From: JAIUNP01 sp020161975
GTDB lineage: Bacteria > Pseudomonadota > Alphaproteobacteria > Rhizobiales > Beijerinckiaceae
Length of the DNA: 64,000 nt
Assembly: GCA_036745275.1 (NCBI GenBank)
Contig: DAIOGK010000005.1
Span: forward strand, 124,001-188,000
Direction of reading: 5' to 3'
A program made the position numbers and the translations under genes. Within the stretch, counting starts at the first letter, position 1. Each line of letters opens with the position of its first letter. Under the pieces are notes generated by a model. That model was not told the DNA's origin. It searched no databases and saw only the letters and a program-made list of their open reading frames with translations. Below are positions 35,005 through 44,076 of the stretch, piece after piece.

Positions 35005-35412
35005 TCAGCCGCCCGGCGTCCAGGGCTTGTAATCGCCGGTCGCGGGCGGGCGCTGGCCGCTTGCCAGCGTCGAGCCCGGCGGATGATAGGCGCCAGGCGT
35101 ACCGGTCAGATTCGGAATGTGCGGGAGCTGCCAGTCACGCGGCTGATAATCTTCCTTGGTCGGCGGCGTATCGACGCGATGGTGCATCCAGCCATGCCAG
35201 CCGGGCGGAATCTTTGAACCGTCAACCTCGCCCTTGAAAATGACCCAGCGACGCTCAAAACCAAGCGTCTTGTCCTTCACCCCGCCGCGCGTCCGGTAAT
35301 AGATGTTGCCGAACTCATCCTCGCCCACGCGCTCGCCCTTGCGGTAGGTGTACCACCGGGTGCCCATGGTCTGGCCGTTCCACCAGGTAAAAATCTCTTT
35401 GAGAAGGCTCAT
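35005..35412 (-). CDS. NDUFA12-family protein, complex I accessory subunit
   Basis: 135 residues from the ATG at 35412; an extended frame to 35646 lacks similarity. The family core is clear: EIFTWWNGQTMGTRWYTYRK, EDEFGNIYYRT, ERRWVIFKGE, DGSKIPPGWHGWMHHR and DYQPRDWQLPHIPNLTGTP. NDUFA12/B17.2 is one of the few mitochondrial accessory subunits of NADH:ubiquinone oxidoreductase also present in alphaproteobacteria, where it is encoded away from the nuo operon, as here. The Pro/Gly-rich C-terminus is usual for bacterial members. Confidence 0.93.
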   Translation of the reverse strand: MSLLKEIFTWWNGQTMGTRWYTYRKGERVGEDEFGNIYYRTRGGVKDKTLGFERRWVIFKGEVDGSKIPPGWHGWMHHRVDTPPTKEDYQPRDWQLPHIPNLTGTPGAYHPPGSTLASGQRPPATGDYKPWTPGG

Positions 35413-35733
35413 GGCTATCACGCGTCCTCTGGCGCCGATCCCGCGCCGAATGACCTTCTCTTGCCGCGAAGCCTCTGAACTGTCCAGAAAATTCGCCACT
35501 TTTGGCGGCACTTTTCCCGCCAGAGCACCGGTCCGCCCTCCGGAAGCCGTCCCAGGCGCCCCACTAGATATAGTAGGTGGCCAGAGCGCGACTTCTGTCC
35601 ATATGGTTAACCATGCGTAAACGTCCGAATGCCCGCCCCGGCTCACGCCCGATCTGCGATTCCCGCGATTCGCAACGGGATTCCAATGGGTTGGAATGTC
35701 ATCCTCATATCATCCCCACTGTTCACACCCTCG
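35413..35733. other. Intergenic stretch, no gene seen
   Basis: 321 bp between the NDUFA12 start and the NrdR-like boxes, part of a 593-bp gap. I see no RNA gene or coding sequence with family features. It must hold the promoter of the NDUFA12 gene (minus) near its left end. Confidence 0.4.
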
Positions 35734-35781
35734 ACACAAGATATTGATGCAATCGCGTCAAGCGATAACTACATATTGACG
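35734..35781 (+). promoter_or_regulatory. Pair of NrdR-like boxes upstream of nrdJ
   Basis: Box 1 acacaagatattgatg (35734-35749) matches the NrdR consensus acaCwAtATaTwGtgt at 12 of 16 positions. Box 2 taactacatattgacg (35766-35781) matches at 10 of 16, with the central ACwA.ATATwG part kept in both. Start-to-start spacing is 32 bp, three helical turns, the geometry reported for tandem NrdR sites of ribonucleotide reductase genes. Repression by NrdR is inferred. Confidence 0.6.
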
Positions 35782-36005
35782 AAAGGCGGAATCAGAGCCT
35801 AGCTTCACCCATCGTTGCGGAAGGACTGGTCCTGACGCGGCCCACCGGTGCGCCCTTGCGGGTGCCGGGCGGGTTCGTTTCAAGGCCGTGTCAGACGGAA
35901 ACAACAGTCCATCGCAACGGACAGGGTAAGCATCAAACAGTTTTGTGGGCAGGTGCCGTTGAACGCGGCCCGGGACCTTTGCGTCCCAAAATCGGGGAAT
36001 GACCA
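35782..36005 (+). other. Long nrdJ leader with small hairpins
   Basis: 224 bp between the NrdR-like boxes and the nrdJ start codon. Small stems are visible, such as AGGAC-TG-GTCCT at about 35820 and GTCC-N8-GGAC at about 35908. No B12-box-like conserved core of the cobalamin riboswitch was recognised. It may be a structured leader RNA; evidence is weak. Confidence 0.3.
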
Positions 36006-39000
36006 ATGCGCTTTGAACGGCGGTACACGACAGCGGGACGCTCACCCTACGAGGCAATCCCCTTCCACACCACGAAGTCGGAAATCCGCAACCCGGACGG
36101 GTCGGTGGTGTTCCGGCTGGAGCAGCTTGAGGTTCCCGAAAGCTGGAGCCAGGTTGCCGCGGACGTGCTGGCCCAGAAGTATTTCCGGAAGGCCGGCGTG
36201 CCCAAGGCACTGAAGCGCGTTGAGGAGAACGACGTTCCCGCCTTCCTGTGGCGTGCGGTTGCGGATGAGGCTGCCCTGACCGGTCTGCCGGAGAAGGAGC
36301 GCGCGGGCTCGGAAACCTCGGCCAAGCAGGTGTTCGACCGTCTTGCCGGTTGCTGGACCTACTGGGGCTGGAAGGGTGGCTATTTCACCACCGAGGAAGA
36401 CGCCTCCGCATTCTACGACGAATTGCGCTTCATGCTGGCAACGCAGAAATGCGCGCCGAACTCGCCGCAGTGGTTCAACACCGGCCTGCACTGGGCCTAT
36501 GGCATCGACGGCCCCGGCCAGGGCCATTTCTATGTCGACCCGTTCACCGGCAAGCTGACCAAGTCGAAGTCGGCCTATGAGCATCCCCAGCCGCACGCCT
36601 GCTTCATCCAGTCGGTGCAGGATGACCTCGTGAACGAAGGCGGCATCATGGATCTGTGGGTGCGCGAGGCGCGCCTGTTCAAGTACGGCTCGGGCACCGG
36701 CTCGAACTTCTCCCGCCTGCGCGGCGAAGGCGAGCGGCTGTCGGGCGGGGGCCGTTCCTCCGGCCTGATGAGCTTCCTCAAGATTGGCGACCGCGCCGCC
36801 GGCGCCATCAAGTCGGGCGGCACCACGCGCCGCGCCGCCAAAATGGTGGTGGTCGATGCCGACCATCCCGACATCGAGGCCTATATCGACTGGAAGGTGA
36901 AAGAGGAGGAGAAGGTTGCCGCCCTCGTCACCGGCTCCAAGACGCTCTCCAGGCACCTCAAAGCCATCCTCAAGGCCTGCGTGAACTGCGAAGGCTCGGG
37001 CGATGCCTGCTTTGATCCCGAGAAGAACCCGGCGCTGAAGCGCGAGATCCGCGCCGCTCGCAAGGCGCATGTGCCGGATGGCTCGATCAAGCGCGTGCTC
37101 CAGTTCGCACGGCAGGGTTTCCGTGATCTCTCGGTCGACATCTACGACACCGATTGGGATTCCGAAGCCTATCTCACCGTTGCCGGCCAGAACTCGAACA
37201 ACTCGGTGCGCGTCACCGACGAGTTCCTGCGCGCCGTCGAGGCGGACGGCCAGTGGGCGCTGACCTCGCGCACCACGGGCAAGCCGATCAAGGAGATCGG
37301 CGCCCGTCCGCTGTGGGACAAGATCGGCTATGCCGCCTGGGCCTGCGCCGACCCCGGCCTCCAGTTCCACACCACCGTCAACGACTGGCACACCTGCAAG
37401 GCTTCGGGCGAGATCGTCGCATCGAACCCCTGCTCGGAGTACATGTTCCTTGACGACACCGCCTGCAATCTCGCCTCGCTGAACCTGCTGGAGTTCTACG
37501 ATCCGGCGACCCGGCAGTTCGACATCGCGGCCTATGAGCACGGCGTGCGCCTCTGGACGGTTGTGCTCGAAATCTCGGTGTTGATGGCACAGTTCCCTTC
37601 GAAGGAAATCGCCCAGCTTTCGTATGATTTCCGCACACTCGGTCTCGGCTATGCCAACATCGGCGGCCTGCTGATGACCATGGGCCTGTCCTATGACTCC
37701 AAGGAAGGCCGCGCGCTCTGCGGCGCACTTTCCGCCGTCATGACTGGTATCTGCTACGCGACCTCGGCGGAGATGGCGGGCGAACTTGGCCCCTTCCCCT
37801 CCTATCCGAAGAACAAGCACCACATGCTGCGCGTCATCCGCAATCACGCGCGCGCGGCGCGGGGCGAGACCTCGGGCTATGAGGCGCTGTCGATCAACCC
37901 GGTCGCGCTCGACCATGCCTCCTGCCCCGTGAAGGAACTGATTCCCCATGCCGTCGCGGCCTGGGATCAGGCGCTGGCGCTTGGCGAGAAGCATGGCTAC
38001 CGCAACGCGCAGGTTTCGGTGGTCGCCCCCACTGGCACCATCGGCCTTGTGATGGATTGCGACACCACGGGCATCGAACCGGATTTCGCACTGGTGAAGT
38101 TCAAGAAGCTGGCCGGCGGCGGCTACTTCAAGATCATCAACCGCGCGGTTCCCTCGGCGCTGCGGGCGCTCGGCTATCGCGAAAGCGAAATCGCCGAGAT
38201 CGAAGCCTACGCCGTCGGCCACGGCTCGCTGAAGCAGGCGCCTGCCATCAACGTGGCGACGCTGGGCGCGCGCGGATTTACGGCGGACGTGCTGGCCAAG
38301 ATCGAGAAGGCGCTTCCTGCTGCCTTCGACATCAAGTTCGTGTTCAATCGCTGGACGCTGGGCGACGATTTCCTCAAGGATGGGCTGAAGATTCCGGCAG
38401 ACAAGCTGGCTGATCCCGCCTTCGAGGTGCTGCCCTTCCTCGGCTTCACCAAGGGGGAGATCGAGGCGGCGAACATCCACATCTGCGGTGCAATGACGCT
38501 CGAAGGTGCACCGCACCTGAAGGCCGAGCATCTGCCGGTGTTCGATTGCGCCAACCCCTGCGGCAAGCTGGGCAAGCGCTATCTCTCGGTCAACAGCCAC
38601 ATCGACATGATGGCAGCGGCGCAGCCCTTTATCTCGGGCGCGATCTCCAAGACCATCAACATGCCGAACGATGCCTCGGTTGAGGATTGCAAGGACGCCT
38701 ATATGCGCTCCTGGCGCCTCGCGCTGAAGGCGAACGCGCTCTACCGCGACGGCTCCAAGCTCTCGCAGCCGCTCAACGCCGCGCTGATCGAGGATGAGGC
38801 GGATGAGGATGGCGACGCGGTGGAGACCTTCGTCTCCCTGCCCGCTGCCGCCAAGGCGACGCAGATCACCGAGAAGATCGTCGAACGCATCATCGAGCGC
38901 GTGGAGGTTTCCCGCGAGCGTGAAAAGCTGCCTTCCCGCCGCAAGGGCTACACCCAGAAGGCGATCGTTGGCGGCCACAAGGTCTATCTCCGCACCGGCG

Positions 39001-39695
39001 AATACGACGACGGGCGCCTCGGCGAGATCTTCATCGACATGCACAAGGAAGGCGCCGCCTTCCGCGCGATGATGAACAACTTCGCCATCGCGGTCTCGCT
39101 CGGCCTGCAATATGGCGTGCCGCTCGATGAATATGTCGAGGCCTTCACCTTCACCCGCTTCGAGCCGGCGGGCCTGGTGATGGGCAACGAATCGATCAAG
39201 AACGCAACGTCGATCCTCGACTATGTGTTCCGTGAACTCGCTGTCTCCTACCTGTCGCGTTACGAACTGGCCCATGTCTCGCCCGACGAGATTGGCAACA
39301 CCGTACTCGGCGGCGGCGTCGGCCAGGACCCGGATCTGGACGCGGCCCCGCCCGCCCCTGCCCCGGTGTCCAAGGGCTTTGTCCGCTCAAAGACGGTGAA
39401 CTTCTCGGCCTTCTCCGTGGTCGGCGGCAACGCTGCGGGTGAGAACGGCAAATCGACGGCCGGATACTCGGTCGTCGGCGCCACGGCGCTGAAGCAGGAT
39501 GAGGAGACGGCGCACGCGGTCGAAACCCTCGGCTTTGCCAAGCCCGCAGCGCCCTCGGTGGCCGACAAGCGCAAAGAGGCGCAGATGAAGGGCTACGTCG
39601 GCGAGGCCTGCCCCGAATGCGCCAACTTCACGCTGGTCCGCAACGGGACGTGTTTGAAGTGTGACACTTGCGGCAGCACAACGGGCTGTTCGTGA
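36006..39695 (+). CDS. nrdJ: Vitamin B12-dependent ribonucleotide reductase (class II)
   Basis: 1,229 residues. It makes deoxyribonucleotides using adenosylcobalamin, with or without oxygen. Recognised pieces are AYEHPQPHACFIQSVQDDLV near the substrate site, GSGTGSNFSRLRGEGE, the NPCSEYMFLDDTACNLASLNL active-site loop (read in parts) and VAPTGTIGLVMDCDTTGIEPD. The C-terminus has a zinc-ribbon-like tail (CPECANFTLV, CLKCDTCGSTTGC) with redox cysteines. The length and tail match the long NrdJ of alphaproteobacteria. ATG follows GGGGAA. Probably regulated by NrdR through the boxes about 230 bp upstream. Confidence 0.96.
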   Translation: MRFERRYTTAGRSPYEAIPFHTTKSEIRNPDGSVVFRLEQLEVPESWSQVAADVLAQKYFRKAGVPKALKRVEENDVPAFLWRAVADEAALTGLPEKERAGSETSAKQVFDRLAGCWTYWGWKGGYFTTEEDASAFYDELRFMLATQKCAPNSPQWFNTGLHWAYGIDGPGQGHFYVDPFTGKLTKSKSAYEHPQPHACFIQSVQDDLVNEGGIMDLWVREARLFKYGSGTGSNFSRLRGEGERLSGGGRSSGLMSFLKIGDRAAGAIKSGGTTRRAAKMVVVDADHPDIEAYIDWKVKEEEKVAALVTGSKTLSRHLKAILKACVNCEGSGDACFDPEKNPALKREIRAARKAHVPDGSIKRVLQFARQGFRDLSVDIYDTDWDSEAYLTVAGQNSNNSVRVTDEFLRAVEADGQWALTSRTTGKPIKEIGARPLWDKIGYAAWACADPGLQFHTTVNDWHTCKASGEIVASNPCSEYMFLDDTACNLASLNLLEFYDPATRQFDIAAYEHGVRLWTVVLEISVLMAQFPSKEIAQLSYDFRTLGLGYANIGGLLMTMGLSYDSKEGRALCGALSAVMTGICYATSAEMAGELGPFPSYPKNKHHMLRVIRNHARAARGETSGYEALSINPVALDHASCPVKELIPHAVAAWDQALALGEKHGYRNAQVSVVAPTGTIGLVMDCDTTGIEPDFALVKFKKLAGGGYFKIINRAVPSALRALGYRESEIAEIEAYAVGHGSLKQAPAINVATLGARGFTADVLAKIEKALPAAFDIKFVFNRWTLGDDFLKDGLKIPADKLADPAFEVLPFLGFTKGEIEAANIHICGAMTLEGAPHLKAEHLPVFDCANPCGKLGKRYLSVNSHIDMMAAAQPFISGAISKTINMPNDASVEDCKDAYMRSWRLALKANALYRDGSKLSQPLNAALIEDEADEDGDAVETFVSLPAAAKATQITEKIVERIIERVEVSREREKLPSRRKGYTQKAIVGGHKVYLRTGEYDDGRLGEIFIDMHKEGAAFRAMMNNFAIAVSLGLQYGVPLDEYVEAFTFTRFEPAGLVMGNESIKNATSILDYVFRELAVSYLSRYELAHVSPDEIGNTVLGGGVGQDPDLDAAPPAPAPVSKGFVRSKTVNFSAFSVVGGNAAGENGKSTAGYSVVGATALKQDEETAHAVETLGFAKPAAPSVADKRKEAQMKGYVGEACPECANFTLVRNGTCLKCDTCGSTTGCS

Positions 39696-39769
39696 TTTGA
39701 AGTTCGCGCATTGATCGGAATGGCCGGGTTCGCCCGACCATTTTCGTTTCGGTGTTCACAGCGTTGCAA

Positions 39770-39860
39770 GACATGGATGGTCCGCCTTCGCGGACCATGA
39801 CGAATTGAGACGCGCTGCCATTTTCACCGTCATGGTCCGCGCAGGCGGACCATCCACGTC
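39770..39860. repeat. REPIN-like pair of inverted palindromic repeats
   Basis: Two 33-bp copies of one palindromic element face each other: 39770-39802 (plus) and 39828-39860 (minus). Each holds a perfect 9-bp stem ATGGTCCGC / GCGGACCAT with a 4-base loop (CTTC or GCAG). Opposed copies a short distance apart are how REPIN elements are built. A third, diverged copy follows the GIY-YIG gene (40198) and a fourth lies at 59979. Confidence 0.8.
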
Positions 39861-39895
39861 TTTACAACGTCCTTCACAAACAACACATTCTCTCC

Positions 39896-40186
39896 ATGGA
39901 TCGCGGCGGCTGGGTCTACATCATGACAAACCGCCCAGACGGCACGCTCTACATTGGCGTCACCAGCAATCTAACGCGCCGGGCCTATGAACACCGCGAG
40001 GGCCTGATCGAGGGATTCACCCGGCAATACGGCCTCAAACGCCTCGTCTGGTATGAGCGGTTTGACGATATCCGCGATGCCATCGCGCGCGAGAAGCGGA
40101 TGAAGACCTGGCTGCGCGCATGGAAAGCCCGCGCCATCATGCAGATGAACCCCGATTGGGACGACCTCTACGAAACGCTCGCATAA
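39896..40186 (+). CDS. GIY-YIG domain nuclease-like protein
   Basis: 96 residues, a single GIY-YIG domain. The motif appears as VYIMTN...LYIGVTSN (residues 7-24), with RRAYEH containing the conserved Arg and LVWYE and EKRMKTW further on. It belongs to the stand-alone UPF0213/YhbQ-like group of small GIY-YIG proteins, common in Hyphomicrobiales, whose function is unknown. It is framed by copies of the same palindromic repeat (39770-39860 and 40198-40230), with no other gene inside the unit, suggesting that gene and repeats may travel or act together. Confidence 0.85.
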   Translation: MDRGGWVYIMTNRPDGTLYIGVTSNLTRRAYEHREGLIEGFTRQYGLKRLVWYERFDDIRDAIAREKRMKTWLRAWKARAIMQMNPDWDDLYETLA

Positions 40187-40197
40187 CGGCAGGGGAA

Positions 40198-40230
40198 GAC
40201 ATGGATGGCCCGTCTGCGCGGACCAAGACG
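40198..40230 (+). repeat. Third copy of the palindromic repeat (diverged)
   Basis: Begins gacatggatggcccgtctg and ends gcggaccaagacg; same element as at 39770, with a few mismatches in the stem. It starts 12 bp after the GIY-YIG stop codon. Confidence 0.7.
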
Positions 40231-40241
40231 AGGAGGACCTC

Positions 40242-41306
40242 CTACCCCTCCCACACCTGCCCCGGTCTGAAGGCGACGAACCGATCTGCGCCAATGCCGC
40301 GCTTGACAAGTTCCCCGGCAAGCTCTTCGGCGGGGCTTTCCGCAGCCTCATCGGTCAGCTGGAACGTGCCCCAGTGGCAGCCGATGGCAGCCTTGGCCCC
40401 GCAATCGAGCAAGATGTTCACCGCATCCTGTGGATCGACATGCTGATCGCGCATGAACCAGCGAGGCTCGTAGGCGCCGATGGGGATGAGCGAAAGGCGG
40501 GGCGCGCCGAACTTTTCGCGGATGCTCGTAAAAAGCGGCTGATGATAACCGGTATCGCCGCAGATGTGGACGATTCCCGCCGGCGTCTCCAGCACGAAGC
40601 CACACCAGAGCGCATGGCGCCGGTCGAACAACCCGCGCGCCGACCAGTGCTTGGCCGGCACGAGGTGCGCCGTGATATCGGTGGACAAGGGCTGTGCTTC
40701 GCCCCAGTCGCGCGCCGCTATCGACAGGGTGATGCCGGCGGCGGCCAGAATCGCATCATTGCCCAGCGGCACGAGGATTTTTGCGCCGGGATGCTCCGCC
40801 GCCAGCCGGCGCAGCGTCGCCATATCCATGTGGTCGTAATGGTTGTGGGTGATCAGGATATGATCAATGCGCGGCAGGTTGGAAAACGCAATTCCCGGTG
40901 CATTCACCCGCTTCGGTCCGGCAAAGGCAAAAGGCGAGGCACGCTCGGAATAAACCGGATCGACCAGGATATTCTGCCCCGCTGCCTGGATCAGAAAACT
41001 CGCATGGCCGATCAGCGTGACGCGCAGGCCATTGCGCAGACCGCCCGGCGGCCTGTCCTGAAACGGACTGGCAAAGCTGGCGGGCCAGACCTGCTTGCCC
41101 CCCGCCATGCGCCACGACCAGAGTTCGGCCTGCGTCTTGTCGCGCGTCTGGCCGGGCAGAAAAAAGCGCACCCCATCGAAATGATCGGAGGGCGGCCCCT
41201 CATAATAGAAGCTGCGGGCATTCGCGCGACGTGAATAGGCGAACACTCCGCCAACCCCAAGTATGGTTGGAATTCCAAGCGTTTTGAGCAATGTCCGGCG
41301 TTTCAT
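40242..41306 (-). CDS. Exported metallo-beta-lactamase-fold hydrolase (NAPE-PLD/UlaG-like)
   Basis: 354 residues from the ATG at 41306. The N-terminus MKRRTLLKTLG followed by a hydrophobic stretch resembles a twin-arginine signal, so the enzyme is probably periplasmic. The metal motif HNHYDHMD is the HxHxDH signature of the fold; a second metal site is likely in VPAKHWSARG and ICGDTGYH. The part from GLRVTLIGHASFLIQAAGQNILVDP (read in two parts) to the C-terminus matches hydrolases annotated as N-acyl-phosphatidylethanolamine phospholipase D-like. The real substrate is unknown. Divergent from topA, with 113 bp between the starts. Confidence 0.85.
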   Translation of the reverse strand: MKRRTLLKTLGIPTILGVGGVFAYSRRANARSFYYEGPPSDHFDGVRFFLPGQTRDKTQAELWSWRMAGGKQVWPASFASPFQDRPPGGLRNGLRVTLIGHASFLIQAAGQNILVDPVYSERASPFAFAGPKRVNAPGIAFSNLPRIDHILITHNHYDHMDMATLRRLAAEHPGAKILVPLGNDAILAAAGITLSIAARDWGEAQPLSTDITAHLVPAKHWSARGLFDRRHALWCGFVLETPAGIVHICGDTGYHQPLFTSIREKFGAPRLSLIPIGAYEPRWFMRDQHVDPQDAVNILLDCGAKAAIGCHWGTFQLTDEAAESPAEELAGELVKRGIGADRFVAFRPGQVWEG

Positions 41307-41419
41307 GGCGGATAAGATGGAGTGCTTTGCGCCGCACCTCAAGGGGCATGTCGAGACCGCCATTTGACAAATCCGTGCGGCCCGGCCTAGTTCCCCGCAT
41401 AGAGAAAAGGTCATCCTGC

Positions 41420-44074
41420 ATGAACGTCGTCATCGTCGAATCGCCGGCCAAGGCCAAGACGATCAATAAATATCTGGGTCGTGATTTTGAGGTTCTCGCC
41501 TCGTTCGGCCATGTACGGGACCTGCCGTCGAAAGACGGATCGGTGGAGCCGGACAACGATTTTGCCATGATTTGGGAGGTCGACGGCAAGGCCGCCAAGC
41601 GCCTCAGCGACATCGCAAAGGCCGTGAAGGGCTCGGACCGTCTGATCCTCGCCACCGACCCGGATCGCGAGGGCGAGGCGATTTCCTGGCACATTCTGGA
41701 AATCCTGAAGGGAAAGCGCGTCCTGAAGGATGTGAAGGTCGATCGCGTCACCTTCAACGCGATCACCAAGCAGGCCGTGGCCGATGCCATGGCCGCCCCG
41801 CGAGACATCGATCAGGCACTCGTCGATGCCTATCTCGCCCGCCGCGCACTCGATTATCTTGTCGGCTTCAACATCTCGCCGGTGCTCTGGCGCAAGCTGC
41901 CGGGCGCCCGGTCGGCAGGGCGTGTGCAGTCGGTGGCGCTGCGTCTGGTCTGCGACCGCGAACTTGAGATCGAGAAATTCGTCAAGCGCGAATACTGGTC
42001 ACTGGTCGCAACCCTGCTGACCCCTGCACAAGAATCCTTTGAGGCGAGGCTGGTCGGGGCAGACGGCAAGAAGATCAACCGCCTCGATATCGGCAATCCG
42101 CACGATGCGAAGAAATTCAGGGAAGACCTTGAGACGGCTCGCTTTTCCGTGGTTTCGGTTGAGGCAAAGCCGGCTCGTCGCCACCCCTATGCGCCCTTCA
42201 CCACCTCCACCCTCCAGCAGGAGGCGAGCCGCAAGCTTGGCATGGCGCCGGCCATCACCATGCGCGTTGCGCAGCGGCTCTATGAGGGCGTGGACATTGG
42301 CGGCGAAACTGTCGGCCTGATCACCTATATGCGAACCGACGGCGTGCAGATGGCGCCCGAAGCCGTGGCGCAGACCCGCCGCTACATCGAGAAGAACTAC
42401 CAGTCGCGCTATTTGCCGGAAAAGCCGCGCTTCTATTCCTCCAAGCAGAAGAACGCACAGGAAGCGCATGAGGCGATCCGCCCCACCGACCTTTTCCGCA
42501 ATCCGGCGCAGATGAAGGCCCACCTCGAACCTGACGCTTTCCGCCTCTACGATCTCATCTGGAAGCGCACGGTGGCGAGCCAGATGGAATCGGCGGAACT
42601 GGAGCGCACGACGGCGGATATCCTCGCCTCGGTCGGCACGCGCCGGCTCGATTTGCGCGCCACGGGCCAGGTGGTGCGGTTCGATGGCTTCCTCGCCCTC
42701 TACACCGAGGACAAGGACGACGACGACGACGAGGAGAACAAGCGGCTGCCGGCGATGAAATCGGGCGATCCGCTCGACAAGAAAGCCATCGCCGCCACCC
42801 AGCACTTCACCGAGCCGCCGCCGCGCTTCACGGAAGCAAGCCTCGTCAAGCGCATGGAGGAACTCGGCATCGGCCGTCCCTCCACTTATGCCTCGACGCT
42901 GGCCGTGCTGCGCGACCGCGAATACGTCCGCATCGAAAAGAAGCGCCTCGTGCCCGAGGACAAGGGCCGCATCGTCACGGCGTTTCTCGAAAGCTTTTTT
43001 GCCCGCTATGTCGAATACGACTTCACGGCGGGGTTGGAGGAGCAACTCGACCGGATTTCCAACTCGGAAATCGATTGGAAATCGGTGTTGCGCGACTTCT
43101 GGGCCGATTTCAACGGCGCTATTGGCGGCACCAAGGAACTGCGCACCACCGAGGTGCTGAACGCGCTGGACGAACTGCTCGGCCCGCATTTCTTCGCCGA
43201 CAAGGGCGATGGCAAGGACCCGCGCGCTTGCCCGCGTTGCGGCAACGGGCGTCTGTCGCTGAAGCTTGGCCGCACCGGCCCCTTCATCGGCTGCGGCAAT
43301 TATCCGGAATGCCGTTTCACCCGCGCCCTCGCGGTGGTGGGTGAGAATGGCGACGGCGAGAATGCGCTCGATGCGGATGGCGTGCGCCGTCTCGGCACCG
43401 ATCCCGAAACCGGGCTGGAAGTGACCGCCCGCGACGGGCGTTTCGGCCCCTATGTTCAGCTTGGCGAAGGCGAAAAGCCCAAGCGCTCCTCCCTGCCAAA
43501 GGGCACCGGCCTTGCGGCGCTGACGCTGGAAATGGCGCTGAATCTGCTGCGCTTGCCGCGCGAGGTGGGCAAACACCCTGAAACGGGCGAGCCGATCCTC
43601 GCCGGCATCGGGCGCTTCGGCCCCTATGTGCAGCACGGCAAGACCTACGCGAACCTGACGCCGGGCGATGATGTGCTGACCATCGGCCTCAACCGCGCGG
43701 TTGATCTGATCGCCACCAAGGAATCGAAGGGCTTCCGGGGCCGCGCGGGCAGTGCGCCGCAAGGCCGCGCGCTCGGTGATCACCCCGATGGCGGCGCCGT
43801 GACCGTGCGGCCCGGCAAATACGGCCCCTATGTCAACTGGGGGAAGGTGAACGCCACCCTGCCGAAGTCCATGAACCCCGACACCATCACCTTCGACGAA
43901 GCGCTGGCGCTGGTCCGGGCCAAGGAGGCGAATGGCGGCGGCAAGCCGGCCCGCGCCGCCAGGACAACCCGCGCAAAAGCAGCCCCTGCCGATGGCGATG
44001 CGGCGGCCAAACCTGCAAAGAAGGCCCCTGCGAAAAAGACCGTTGCGAAAAAAGCCCCAGCGAAAAAGGGATAG
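41420..44074 (+). CDS. topA: DNA topoisomerase I
   Basis: 884 residues from the ATG at 41420. It relaxes negative supercoils. Toprim domain at the N-terminus (VVIVESPAKAKTINKYLG, then ATDPDREGEAISWH), active-site Tyr303 in LITYMRTDG, and HEAIRPTD further on. A zinc finger CPRCGNGRLSLKLGRTGPF...CGNYPEC lies near residue 605, followed by several FGPYVQ-type C-terminal repeats. The tail is Lys/Ala-rich (AKKAPAKK), as in many actinobacterial and alphaproteobacterial enzymes. It is separated by 2 bp from the NUDIX gene. In related genomes topA is often next to rnr; here rnr is about 9 kb away. Confidence 0.97.
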   Translation: MNVVIVESPAKAKTINKYLGRDFEVLASFGHVRDLPSKDGSVEPDNDFAMIWEVDGKAAKRLSDIAKAVKGSDRLILATDPDREGEAISWHILEILKGKRVLKDVKVDRVTFNAITKQAVADAMAAPRDIDQALVDAYLARRALDYLVGFNISPVLWRKLPGARSAGRVQSVALRLVCDRELEIEKFVKREYWSLVATLLTPAQESFEARLVGADGKKINRLDIGNPHDAKKFREDLETARFSVVSVEAKPARRHPYAPFTTSTLQQEASRKLGMAPAITMRVAQRLYEGVDIGGETVGLITYMRTDGVQMAPEAVAQTRRYIEKNYQSRYLPEKPRFYSSKQKNAQEAHEAIRPTDLFRNPAQMKAHLEPDAFRLYDLIWKRTVASQMESAELERTTADILASVGTRRLDLRATGQVVRFDGFLALYTEDKDDDDDEENKRLPAMKSGDPLDKKAIAATQHFTEPPPRFTEASLVKRMEELGIGRPSTYASTLAVLRDREYVRIEKKRLVPEDKGRIVTAFLESFFARYVEYDFTAGLEEQLDRISNSEIDWKSVLRDFWADFNGAIGGTKELRTTEVLNALDELLGPHFFADKGDGKDPRACPRCGNGRLSLKLGRTGPFIGCGNYPECRFTRALAVVGENGDGENALDADGVRRLGTDPETGLEVTARDGRFGPYVQLGEGEKPKRSSLPKGTGLAALTLEMALNLLRLPREVGKHPETGEPILAGIGRFGPYVQHGKTYANLTPGDDVLTIGLNRAVDLIATKESKGFRGRAGSAPQGRALGDHPDGGAVTVRPGKYGPYVNWGKVNATLPKSMNPDTITFDEALALVRAKEANGGGKPARAARTTRAKAAPADGDAAAKPAKKAPAKKTVAKKAPAKKG

Positions 44075-44076
44075 GG

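Noticed and set aside
35782..36005. Cobalamin riboswitch in front of nrdJ
   Set aside because: I could not find the conserved B12-box core or the expected multi-stem layout; only small stems are visible.
36042..39275. Very long open frame antisense to nrdJ (about 1,077 codons)
   Set aside because: It mirrors the GC-rich codon pattern of nrdJ, has no family-like sequence and no ribosome site; nrdJ on the plus strand is certain.
41999..43783. Antisense frame of about 594 codons over topA
   Set aside because: topA motifs are intact on the plus strand; the antisense product has no recognisable features.
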